From Uranotaenia lowii (taxonomy: Eukaryota > Arthropoda > Insecta > Diptera > Culicidae), in assembly GCF_029784155.1 (NCBI RefSeq), contig NC_073691.1, forward strand, positions 51,008,490 to 51,072,489: a DNA stretch of 64,000 nucleotides, written 5' to 3'. This document shows positions 36,509-45,924 of the stretch, in pieces. The notes beneath the pieces were generated by a model. The model did no database searches. It was given only the letters and a program-made list of their open reading frames with translations, and was not told where the DNA came from. A program made the position numbers and the translations under genes. Every line of letters begins with the position of its first letter. The first letter of the stretch is position 1.

Positions 36509-37910
36509 GAGGGAATCGTAAAGTCATAATAATTTTGTTAGCATAATTAAAAGAAGTTTGGAAAGCTTCAAACATTGAATTTGCTTTCAACATAAGTTGC
36601 ATCATTTCCATTAAATTTTGATGCAAAAATTTTAATTTTTCCTCAGTAATCTCACCCAAATCAACAAAATTGTTAGAATCAGAAGAGGAAGGAGAAGAAA
36701 AAGTATTTGAATTTCGAGGATTTTCCCAAGCCTTCGCATGAACGTTGAGACTTGGTTTTTTCCCATTTTTATTAGTTAAACCTGAAGAGGGCAACCCATT
36801 TTCAACCACCTCTGAGAACGATAAACAACGAGTCCAGGTAACATTAAAATCACTTCGGGTATTACCCAGCCGTGATTCCAATGTAGACCGAGGCTGAATG
36901 CGAACAGGCAGGTTGTTTGCCGGCCCGACGTGTGAAGACGAAAAAGAGGAAGGAGGAGAAGAAACTTTTCTGGAAACTTTGGGATTTTTCCTAGAAGCAA
37001 TAATTTTTGCCCTGATGGGACAGTCTAGCGAATTCGAGGAATGATTACCTGCGCAATTTGCACACTTAAAAAATTCTGTTTTTGGCTTATCACCACCAAA
37101 AAGGCATTTAGATTTTTCATGATCGAATGAGCCGCAAAACATGCATCTGGCATTCATTCTACAATTTTTAGTTCCATGACAAAAAGCTTGACAACGACGA
37201 CATTGCGTAATATTTTGAAGAAAATTGGTAGAAGATTTACGAAAAGGTTCGAATTTGACTCGACAATGAAACATAAGACGAGCCTTTTCAAGAATTTGCA
37301 AATTATTAACCTGATCCTTTTTAAAATGGATCAAATAAAGTTCAGGAGCAAAACCAACACTACTGATATTATTCGTGTTGGTTCTTTTCCTCATTTGAAT
37401 TACTTGAATTGGAGAAAAACCTAACAAAGAATTTAATTCAGCTGTGATCTCATCCGGTGTCTGATCGCCAGTGAGACCACGAAGTACAACTTTAAATGGA
37501 CGATCACTTCTAGTGTCGTACGTAAAAAATTGGTGTTTTTTATTATTCAAATAATTTAAAACCTTTTGAAAATCACTAAAAGATTCCGCCAATATACGAG
37601 CAGTTCCCCTTCGACCGATCTGAAAAGAAATCTTCACATCCTTGACGGAAGTGACGATTTCTTTTCGAAAGGCATTGAAGTCAGGAATCGTGACCGTTAT
37701 TGGTGGAATCTTTTCGTTTTTAAGAGTATAAGAAGAAGAAGAAGGTTTCTTAGTACTCTTATCAGAATTAAATATGAATATTTCTTCATCACCGATGTTA
37801 TGAAGGCCATCGAATGAATTGGAAATTTCAACTTTTTTGGCAGATGGCCCTGGATTAGGTTCAGCAATCCGTTTTCTTCCGGCCCTTGAGCCGGCCGAAG
37901 ACTTCCCCAT
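36495..37910 (-). CDS. Jockey-type ORF1 protein, copy 2, 471 aa
   Basis: Starts MGKSSAGSRAGRKR at 37910 and has the same three Cys-His knuckles as copy 1 (CRRCQAFCHGTKNC, CMFCGSFDHEKSKC, CANCAGNHSSNSLDC). It is six residues shorter after NVT, where copy 1 has CAESAPRTS and this copy WTR. The frame is intact. Because the 5' UTR of this copy is free of stops in the gag frame, the same frame continues upstream into gag to give a continuous 841-codon ORF (36495-39020). Confidence 0.92.
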   Translation of the reverse strand: MGKSSAGSRAGRKRIAEPNPGPSAKKVEISNSFDGLHNIGDEEIFIFNSDKSTKKPSSSSYTLKNEKIPPITVTIPDFNAFRKEIVTSVKDVKISFQIGRRGTARILAESFSDFQKVLNYLNNKKHQFFTYDTRSDRPFKVVLRGLTGDQTPDEITAELNSLLGFSPIQVIQMRKRTNTNNISSVGFAPELYLIHFKKDQVNNLQILEKARLMFHCRVKFEPFRKSSTNFLQNITQCRRCQAFCHGTKNCRMNARCMFCGSFDHEKSKCLFGGDKPKTEFFKCANCAGNHSSNSLDCPIRAKIIASRKNPKVSRKVSSPPSSFSSSHVGPANNLPVRIQPRSTLESRLGNTRSDFNVTWTRCLSFSEVVENGLPSSGLTNKNGKKPSLNVHAKAWENPRNSNTFSSPSSSDSNNFVDLGEITEEKLKFLHQNLMEMMQLMLKANSMFEAFQTSFNYANKIIMTLRFPHGSK

Positions 37911-38089
37911 GCTGGAAAGAAAAGAGAAAATATGAATAAAAGAAAATGAAAATAATTTTAGCACTGAAAAGTGCTGATTGAAATACAGGTAAGGAAAAAA
38001 TAAATAATGTAAAATGTTCCTGCAGGTACACAGCAACGATACGATGCTCCGGCGTACGTGTTGACGGCTCAACGGTACAGATGGAAGTG

Positions 38090-39020
38090 TTTCGGGCATC
38101 CGTTGTTTCCTGTTATCCACAGCGAAAGCTTGTTGCGTTTCGGTGTGGGTCCCTTCGGAAGGCAATGCTTCCTCGCGAGTGGCTAACTGTACAATCTTGG
38201 TAGCGTTGTATTCATGTATTCTCGATTCTTTTGCCAGTGTTCTGCTACGCATTCCTTTTAAAAGTTGGGTTCTCACGAATCGGTCCTGGTCGCTGCAACT
38301 GTACCCACAAAGGCGTACTTTTTCCATCAGGCGAGCGTGGAAAGCCATTGTTGGCTCATCTTGTTCCTGCTTCATGTTAGAAAAGGACTCATGCTCTGCC
38401 GTGATGTCGATCATTGAGCGCAGGTAATCTTCGATGTTTTTAATGAAGATACTGTAGCAATTTGGTTCTTGGAGATTCGGGCGGAGTCTGGCAGCTCTAA
38501 CTATTCCCTGAAGCTTCTCCCCCATAGCGAGGAAAAGCAGTTGGGATCGCTGAATTGTATCGTTGGCATTGTACAGAGAGGCTGCAATCTCGAACCGGTC
38601 AATGAAACGAATCCACTGTTCCCACATCTTGCTGGCAGGCACATCATTCGGGAACGGTTGAATGCTCTCCCAACGGATGATGTTGGTGCTTTTCGTTGAG
38701 TTGTTCGCTATGTTCCAACTGCGGTCTACATCGTTGGGAGCTGTGCGAGTAGGGTATTGTTGTATCGAGTTGAAAGCTCTCTCCAACCTGTTCAACTCTT
38801 CTCCAAAGCGGTCCAATTTTTGATGGAAATCAAAATTGCGGGACGTTTCGTTGGACATCGTTTCTCCTCCCTTTTTCGGACTGGCTTCAGGAGACGGTGA
38901 AGCTTCCATACTGGAGTAGCTGAGTGAAATGCTTCCTTCGGCCAAGTTTTCGAGGCTCTCATTAGTTGATCCTTCTGAATCGTTCGAAGGGGCTCGTACG
39001 TATTTTCCGTCAGAGAACAT
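38090..39020 (-). pseudogene. Gag N-terminal fragment of the Ty3-type element
   Basis: Gag forms the particle that packages the element RNA. This piece has about 310 codons from the ATG at 39020 (context CAAAATGTTC). It contains an acidic, Ser/Glu-rich N-terminus, then a coiled region (FGEELNRLERAFNSIQQ), and a typical retrotransposon capsid block around WEQWIRFIDRFEIAASL, and FSNMKQEQDEPTMAFHARL. It ends at the 13-bp Jockey TSD. The zinc knuckles that should follow are at 33310-33606. The N-terminal part is free of stops, so the only lesion visible is the Jockey insertion. Confidence 0.88.
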
Positions 39021-39196
39021 TTTGATGAACTAGTCAACCTACGAGAATAAAGGAATAATTGCTAGTGTTTAAAACACACCTCAAACGTCATTTCGGGAAT
39101 TTATACCGAATGTTACTTCGAGCTATTTCTTTAAAGGATTTTTCGAAATCAATAGAATAAAATTAAATTCGGCCTTCAATGGCACGTTTCAGTAAC

Positions 39197-39675
39197 CGGA
39201 CATCCACGATCCATAACTAAATATCGAGCGGTCGTCCTCGATCCGCGATTTAAGCAGTCAGACGGTCGTCAACGATCCGTAACTAAATGTTTAGGCGGTC
39301 GTCCTCGATCCGCGATTTACACAGTCAGACGGTCGTCCACGATCCGTAATCAAATATTCAGGCGGACGTCCACGATCCGCGACTCTTAGCATTAAACGGT
39401 CGTCCACGATCCGTAACCAAAAATTTAACGGTCGTCCACGATCCGCGACTCTCAGCATTAAACGGTCGTCCACGATCCGTAACCAAAAATTTGACGGTCG
39501 TCCTCGATCCGTTCTCAAGTAATTGGGCGGTCGTCCACGATCCGCTTGCTATTCAATCATTACGCACACAATTAAGAATAGCGGTCGTCCTCGAACCGCA
39601 CACTCTTTCCTTAAGCGGTCGTCCAAGATCCGCACATGAATCTAGGTCGATGATGTAACGGTCATCCACGATTCG
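39197..39675 (-). repeat. Array of 14 hairpin-forming 17-bp units in the retrotransposon 5' leader
   Basis: Consensus CGGTCGTCCACGATCCG on the + strand. Start positions: 39197, 39229, 39263, 39296, 39330, 39363, 39397, 39429, 39463, 39495, 39528, 39582, 39616, 39659; spacing is 32-34 bp for most of the array. Two spacer types alternate (CGATTTAAGCAGTCAGA-like and TAACTAAATGTTTAGG-like), so the higher-order unit is about 67 bp. Each unit can fold as CGG-UCG / CGA-CCG with a bulged base and a 4-nt loop; most variation falls in the loop. A weaker unit may follow near 39691. The array lies between the primer-binding site and gag. Confidence 0.93.
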
Positions 39676-39935
39676 CGGATTCGTCCGTTCAAGGTCCATC
39701 ATGATTCGTAATACTAGTGCAAGCTCAAAGGAAAGGTGTACTCTTCTTTCGGAAATTTTGTTTCGGTTTCGGCCATTTTGCTTTTTTTTTACGCTTTCCG
39801 ATGGACTTGGCTATACCATTTTCCCTTCGATGAGAGTAAAGGTAGCCATTTTGTTTCATCTCTGGTTTCGTCACAAATATGAAGTTATAACAATTTCCCA
39901 AAGGAAGAAAATCCAGAAATGTACTCTAAATATAA

Positions 39936-39951
39936 CCTAGCAGGATCGCCA
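39936..39951 (-). other. Primer-binding site, probably for tRNA-Arg
   Basis: In element orientation TGGCGATCCTGCTAGG begins one base after the 5' LTR. It starts with TGG, complementary to a tRNA CCA end, and the following GATCCTG pairs with the 3' acceptor of insect tRNA-Arg as I remember it. The tRNA identity is a recollection and was not checked. Confidence 0.7.
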
Positions 39952-39952
39952 T

Positions 39953-40127
39953 TATGCAGAACTGCCTTTGGCTCGCCTGTGGTAATTGTCCTTCCGGGCT
40001 TGAGGGGCATCTTACCTGGTAATACGGGAACGGTGTCGGGAAGCGGCTGGTACTCGTAAACGCTCGATATGGACTGGCTGCCTGAGGAGGGCCGTGTTGC
40101 CAGGCGGTATGATTGTGCGACCACACA
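39953..40127 (-). repeat. 5' LTR of the Ty3-type element (175 bp)
   Basis: Same 175 bases as 28567-28741. Followed on the + strand by the TSD TAAAC (40128-40132). Confidence 0.93.
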
Positions 40128-40520
40128 TAAACCAAGATATTTTATTTCAGAGATTTGTTGGATCTGCGTTTCATTTATTGACAATGCCAATGTTCTAGAG
40201 TGACCCCTTAAGGAAAACACCATAAGTTTAGTTTTCTTTAGATTTATCGACAAATGATTTCTAGAAAAGTATCCGGACAGTAATTTTATGTCCCGTTCAA
40301 TTAATGTCTTCAAATTCATCGAATCATCGGTTGCATAAAGTAGAGTGGCATCATCTGCGTACATTTGCAGTTTTCCGAAAAGCGGTGTTTGAAATATATC
40401 ACTAATATAAATATTAAATAGTAATGGTCCAAGGACGGAACCTTGAGGTACACCATATTTTATTACTTTGTGAGAGCTATAATTTGATTCTTTGTGATTG
40501 ATCATTTTAAAAAGACTAAT
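40128..40520 (-). mobile_element. CR1/L2-like non-LTR retrotransposon, upstream part (RT palm)
   Basis: On the minus strand it reads KYGVPQGSVLGPLLFNIYIS, then the catalytic KLQMYADDATLLY and a thumb region ending EIKYLG at the LTR boundary. GVPQGSVLGP and YADD are the RT motifs B and C. The 5' side ends near 40520, so the copy is 5' truncated before motif A. It is continuous with 27519-28561 on the other side of the Ty3-type element. Confidence 0.85.
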
Positions 40521-40621
40521 TACAATATGAAGAGATTAGTCACCGTAATTTATGGTTGTTACTTAATTTTATCGGTGAAAAGTGATGTCCTTTCCAGTAG
40601 GGACATCTTAAGATTATGAAA

Positions 40622-40893
40622 TTTTATAGACGGACAGAAAGTTTGAAGAAATGAAAGATGGTGAAAATGAGCGGGTAGAATTTATTATGAGTTCGCGCTG
40701 CAAGCTACCCCTTGTGGGGCGAGTCACGCTTGACCTACTAATGATGCAACTCTATCTGTATCTACCACTTCATAGTAGTTGGTCCGTGCCGAACAAAATT
40801 TCGGTATGTGATGATAATGATAATGATGATAAATTCTACCCGCTCATTTTCACCATCTTTCATTTCTTCTAACTTTCAATCCGTATATGAAAT
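40622..40893. repeat. Inverted repeat, ~64-bp arms around a ~140-bp loop
   Basis: Left arm 40622-40685 and right arm 40828-40893 are inverted copies sharing GAAATGAAAGATGGTGAAAA and GAGCGGGTAGAATTTAT. The loop contains a GC-rich stretch (CCCCTTGTGGGGCG). It could be a foldback element; no target duplication was identified. Confidence 0.6.
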
Positions 40894-43800
40894 TCTTCTA
40901 TTTCAGATTAGCTTGATATATATGTAATAATATTTTTTCCAATGTACTGAATTTTTGTTCCATTCATGTTTTGTTAGAAAAAATGTAATTTCGAGTTTTG
41001 AAATGTCTTTATTTAAAATTTGTTGAAGTTATCAAAAAAATTCATGATTCTACAGATTTCACTGCATATTTTTTCGTATCCGAATTTGTGTGACAAATCA
41101 CACATTTGTGAAAATTTAAAAATAAATTACAGACTTTTTTCTGCAGGGAGATTAGCCGTTAGGAAGGAAAAAAGAAAACTGAACTGAACATTCGAATCAA
41201 AACGCCATAGCGAAGAAAGAAGCAGGAAAAGTTTATTTTTTTCAGGAGCATAGATATCCAAAAAATGTCGTTGATTCTCAAAGAATATTTAAATAAAATA
41301 GTGTCGAGAGCCATATTGGATTTTTTTTGTGACGCCACAAAAACGAATGTATTGAAAATTTATATGCGAATGACAGAAATTTCAAAGAAAAACATGTTTT
41401 AGAACAAAAATGAATTCCAATTTCATTTTGATTGTGTTGTAAGACAGAGGTCTTTCACTATGTTATGAAATTTTCTGGTCCTTTGAAGATTGCATTATGT
41501 TTTTTCTCATTTTAATAATGAACGCAATGTCATCTTGAAGCTAAAACGTTCAAAAACGAAGATAAAATCTACTTTTAAAAGGTCTAGCTTGTAGTTATTG
41601 AGTGTTCAACTGATTGTCATGACTTTTATCCAATCGGTTTACCATATTCAATTCTTATGTAGAACAATTAACATCAATTGATTATTGTTAACTCGATTTA
41701 CTAAAATGCGAATTAATTTATTTTTTTTTATATAAAAGTTTGTTTTTTGTTACCTTTTTTTAATGAGGATCTTAAACTGCATTGATTTGATCATTTTCAT
41801 GGAAGACTTTGAACTAATTTTAAAGTTTTGCAAATTTGTGCAGGGAAAATCCACCATTTTTTCGAACTTCGATGGTCTATTTCATTCAAAAATTACTCGA
41901 AAATCTAACTGTTTTCGTACCAATCTTGAAGAGCAAGAATCCTTCTAGAATAACAGGTATTAAAAGTGGAACATTTCCAGCAAATTCTTCAAATTATCAA
42001 TGAAAAAGGCAAATTTCCTAGTAAATTAACAGATTTTTCGTGATTGTGACGTCGCAATGTGTACTAATACTGAAGCAGGGCTGCCTCGACACTACCTTCT
42101 TTAAATATTCCTTGGTTGATTCTTCGAAAACATCACTTAATTATTTATTAATTGAATTAAAAAAACATGATTGTAAAACTGCAAAATATTTCGAATATTT
42201 TAAAAATATTCTGGGACACGGTGCATTCTGGGGAAAAAAATCATCCTGTAAAATCCTGCCTGATAGTTCTTATTAGCAAAATTGAGTAGTGTTAAAAATT
42301 GTTTAAAGAATTATTGTCAGCTGAGTCCAAATAAAAAAAAACTTTCACACACAAATATTTAAAGTTTAAATATTTCAAAAATTTATTTCATATTAATACG
42401 GAATGGGAAAATTTTGATTGACAATCTCTGCCCATATAAATGACGAGAGAAGCGGTTTCTATCTATTGACATCATCATCATCATCATTATTGGTGCTAAA
42501 GATCCGGTATCGGAGTTTTTTCCCTAACTTTCGCTACTTTCCACAAATCAACATACTTCTCATGTACATTTATAGTCGGAACGAAAAAGCCTCCAGATCG
42601 AAACCAACCCAGAGAGTCAGAACGAACGCAAACGACCGGGAATCCATCATCCGATTGTTAGCATGCGAAGGATATAAATGATGTATCATTTAATCATGTT
42701 CAGCATAATTGATATAATTATGTGTGGTACTGCTTGGATAGAAGAGCGACGACATACAGATGAGTTCTAGAGCATGTGGGTAAAAAATCCTTTCGATTTG
42801 GTTTATCCTCGTACATACTTCTTTCAGAGAAGAGGGGGTTCTATTACGATTTATCACACATCCTTTAGGCGCTCGTGGCTATGTACATAGATAAAATTGC
42901 CATCAATCCGCCGCTTTCGGTTCCGCAAGATTCATGGCTAAATTTTATGGGACCTACATACACTATTTAGGATCGAAGCGGGTTGAAGTGTGTTTACACG
43001 AATGTTCTTGCCGAATGTGAGTGAAATATTTTTTAATTACTTTAATTGATTCGGAAATGCGACCGACTACCAGCTAGCAAATAGGAGCTAAGCCACGTTG
43101 AGATGAGCCCTGTAATAAACTGTTTCTTCTGTGGAAGATTTTTGGAATGAATGAGTGGGTGTTTGGAAGTCGCGCTCATTTATAACGGGCGATGCCATAA
43201 ATTTAATGAGATTTTATGAGGCGCTCCACAGTTGGTGCTTTATGGGCTACGAGATACGGGAACATGTACATATCTCGGCACATTTATAACACGCATTTAA
43301 CACCTAATGAGTGGGGAAAATCTGCGATTAAATGGTGGAGTAAGTCATAAAGATTTCTAAATCGAAATGATAATTATAACGACTTACAATTTTGAAAGCA
43401 CAAGTGATTTTTATCCGTTCTCAAATCGTAAAATCTCAAAATCGTCACAAATTCCGATAATTTATATCGCACAAAACCAGCGGAAAAGAAAAAAAAAATT
43501 AACATGTTGTACCTACATGATTTTAGATAAAACAAAATCTGTAGAAAAAGTGTAAATTTGACAACTTTTAATTTATTAAAAATACATGGAATAAGCTTTC
43601 TTCTAGCCTTATTTTTATCAGCGCTTACAGTTAACTTGCTATCATTCTTGCAAGATACCTATTGTGATACCTCATCACAACCAAACTAAATTTTGATGTT
43701 TTTTGCACGAGCAATGATGGAAAAGTATTACTTGTCACGTAAGTAACAAATGCTATTGATTGCTTCCAGTAAATTCACTACGCCGAATAAATAGAAAGTT

Positions 43801-44229
43801 TCCCGGTATTTGCCTCTGAAACAAACGGGCGTAAGTGCAAGTTGAATGGATCAAAGGACGAAAGAAAATAATAAGACAAATTTCCCCTCCAAGCGACGAA
43901 TGTTTTTGGACGTATAAACGATTTATGTTTGAAATTTTTGTATGTTTCGTATATGATTAACTCGATAAAAATAGGATAAAATTGGTTAAAAATCCCAGAA
44001 AAAAGTACATGATTTAAAAAATAGCTCTAAATATTTCAAAAAATTAATTTCATTATGTGGAATATCTGACACGATAAGTTTCGATAGATATTGTGAATAT
44101 TTAAGGGCTCTCAACGCAGGAATAAAAAAAGGATTTGGAACAAACTCTTCAAATTACAGAAGCGCTTTTCTCGGTTCGGTGTTTCTGTTTCATTCGACGT
44201 AATAACAGCTCACTCGCGAATTATTGATA
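40894..44229. other. AT-rich intergenic sequence
   Basis: No gene or inverted repeat recognised. A short (ATC)n run is at about 42468-42488. Confidence 0.5.
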
Positions 44230-44305
44230 AACTTATGTAAATTTTCCTCGGTGATCAATGTTACCCCGGTTATCAAAGTTCCTAATATTTACTTTACGAT
44301 ACATG
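44230..44305 (+). repeat. Terminal relic of the CCGTAAA TA-element family
   Basis: GGTGATCAATGTTACCCCGG and TTATCAAAGTTCC followed by TTTACGATAC match the right ends of the elements at 19007-19951 and 50074-51283. Only the end is recognisable. Confidence 0.5.
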
Positions 44306-44689
44306 ATATCTGATTGAACAGCAAATGTAAGGCCTGTCTCGAATCAAATTTGATCACGTGAAATACGATGTAGAAAATAAACTAGTAGATCGATCCTTTT
44401 CAAATTTTCGGGCAATGAAAAATATCACATTGGTGAGCTTTGGGCATATTTTTTCATTCAAATTTAATACCATATCCATACCATGTATCGAGTTTTCAGC
44501 CTAGCTCTGTTCATTCAATTTTGTACACATTTGGCTGTAGCTTCTTCTTTACAGAAATCGACTTTTTCTCAGTTTCTTCCTCAGGATTGAACTCCTCGAG
44601 ATGTTTTCGTAGTGTTCGCTCCGGAATATTCCACCATTTGTGTCTGGAGCTTGAAGGAGAATTGAAGAACAGTAATCAAATGTGGCATA

Positions 44690-45870
44690 ATTACTGACTT
44701 CACATAAATGATTTTTGACCAGAAAGTCAAATACCTATTTATCCGACAAAGTATACCATATTTTTGCGATTTTTTATTGTATAATCCACATGCTCTATGA
44801 ACTTTAGCTTATCGTCGACTTGCACTTCTAAATACTTCATTTGACGTACTCTTTCGATCACACATCAGCCAATTAGCAGACTTTGGCAATTCACAGTTTT
44901 GCGGTTGGCTATTATCTCATCCAGTTGGTTTTATCGAGATTCAGACATAATTTTCTTTGTTTCAGAAACTAAGTAATGTTTTTCAGATCAGCATTTGCCT
45001 CATGCATTATGGAATCTAAATTTTTACCTGTCCAATAAGACACTGAATCATAAGCAAACATTTTCAGATGACCGTGTTGTAGGCACATTTTCAAGTCGTT
45101 GATGTATAGAATAAATAGAAATGGCCCCAGGACACTTCGTTGAGGGACACCGACATTATTTTCTTTGTACTGAGAGTAAGACGAGCCAAACTTTGTCCGT
45201 TGCATTCTTTTTTCCGGGTAACTTTAGAACCAGTGTAAAACCATGCCACTTAAGCCGATTCTTGCTAACACATCCAACAATTTCAGTCGATCAATCGTTT
45301 CAAACGCTCCCTGAAATCAAGGAAAACAGCGACTGTGTAGTTACCATTTTCAACATTATGTTTCCATTTTCGAAGTATCCAATTAACCGCCGTTTCCGTG
45401 GAGTAATGTTTCCTGGATCAAGATTGTTCCTCAATAAAAAATATTTTCCAGCACCGTTTCTTGTAACTCCAACATGTTAATAGGTCTAAATAAAGTTGAC
45501 TCTCGTGTGTTTTTGAACAGGGACCAAAGTTGAAAACTTTCATGTATCTGGCATTGTACCTGGTTGCAGACTCGTATTATAATCTCCAATAATGGATATG
45601 CAAGCATGGTTAAAGAATCCTTGAAAACTATTAATGACACATTATCAATGCCCGCTGAATGAATACAAACGCTTTCGAAGGAGTTCTATTTTCGATAATT
45701 GAAATCTTTTTAACCTAAGCCGATATTTGAGCCATAAGCTATACTATCATGGATTTGCATGACACTGTGCACAAAATAATCGTTAAATTTTTCCGCAATT
45801 TTCAATTGAGAGAATTCGTGTCCTTGGGAACAAAAGTGACCACCTTGGGTCCAGACATCCCCAAGGCATT
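44690..45870 (-). pseudogene. Decayed non-LTR reverse transcriptase fragment
   Basis: On the minus strand a frame at 45205-44969 reads NVGVPQRSVLGPFLFILYIN, followed by MFAYDSVSYW where YADD is expected. Further on, near 44860-44790, KYLEVQVDDKLKFIEHVDY matches the RT thumb. Neighbouring frames are broken by many stops, and the catalytic Asp pair is altered to YDS. It is a relic of a CR1/L2- or Jockey-group element, not a gene. Confidence 0.75.
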
Positions 45871-45924
45871 ATTTTAACAGTAGAACGAAACGAACGAAAC
45901 ACACTAAGATTTTCATTCGACTTC

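Larger units (their letters stand above)
33607..38089 (-). mobile_element. Full-length Jockey-clade non-LTR retrotransposon, copy 2, inserted in gag
   Basis: A 13-bp repeat TTTCGGGCATCCG flanks it (33594-33606 and 38090-38102). It has the same 5' end as copy 1, the same two ORFs and UTRs, and a T-run (A-tail on the minus strand) at 33607-33617. It has few differences from copy 1 at the protein level, so both are recent members of one family. It interrupts the gag gene of the Ty3-type element in the same orientation. Confidence 0.95.
28567..40127 (-). mobile_element. Ty3/mdg4-type LTR retrotransposon with three nested insertions
   Basis: Two 175-bp LTRs (28567-28741 and 39953-40127), a polypurine tract beside the left LTR, a primer-binding site beside the right LTR, gag, protease, reverse transcriptase, RNase H and integrase in that order on the minus strand make this a complete Ty3-type element. 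The enzyme order PR-RT-RH-IN separates it from Ty1/copia. No envelope gene is seen between integrase and the 3' LTR. Inside are a hAT MITE (28934-29139), a TTAA MITE (29306-30036) and a full Jockey element (33607-38089); without them it would be about 6.1 kb. The LTRs look identical by eye, so the insertion is young. Gag is broken by the Jockey element, so this copy cannot make full Gag. Confidence 0.95.

Noticed and set aside
39197..39675. CRISPR-like array of direct repeats
   Set aside because: Repeat and spacer lengths look superficially similar, but the locus is eukaryotic, the spacers are themselves repeated in two alternating types, and the array lies in a retrotransposon leader with no cas genes.
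39885..40505. 206-codon minus-strand ORF ending in the retrotransposon leader
   Set aside because: Real reverse transcriptase sequence up to the LTR boundary, then read-through of the 5' LTR; reported as an element fragment instead.
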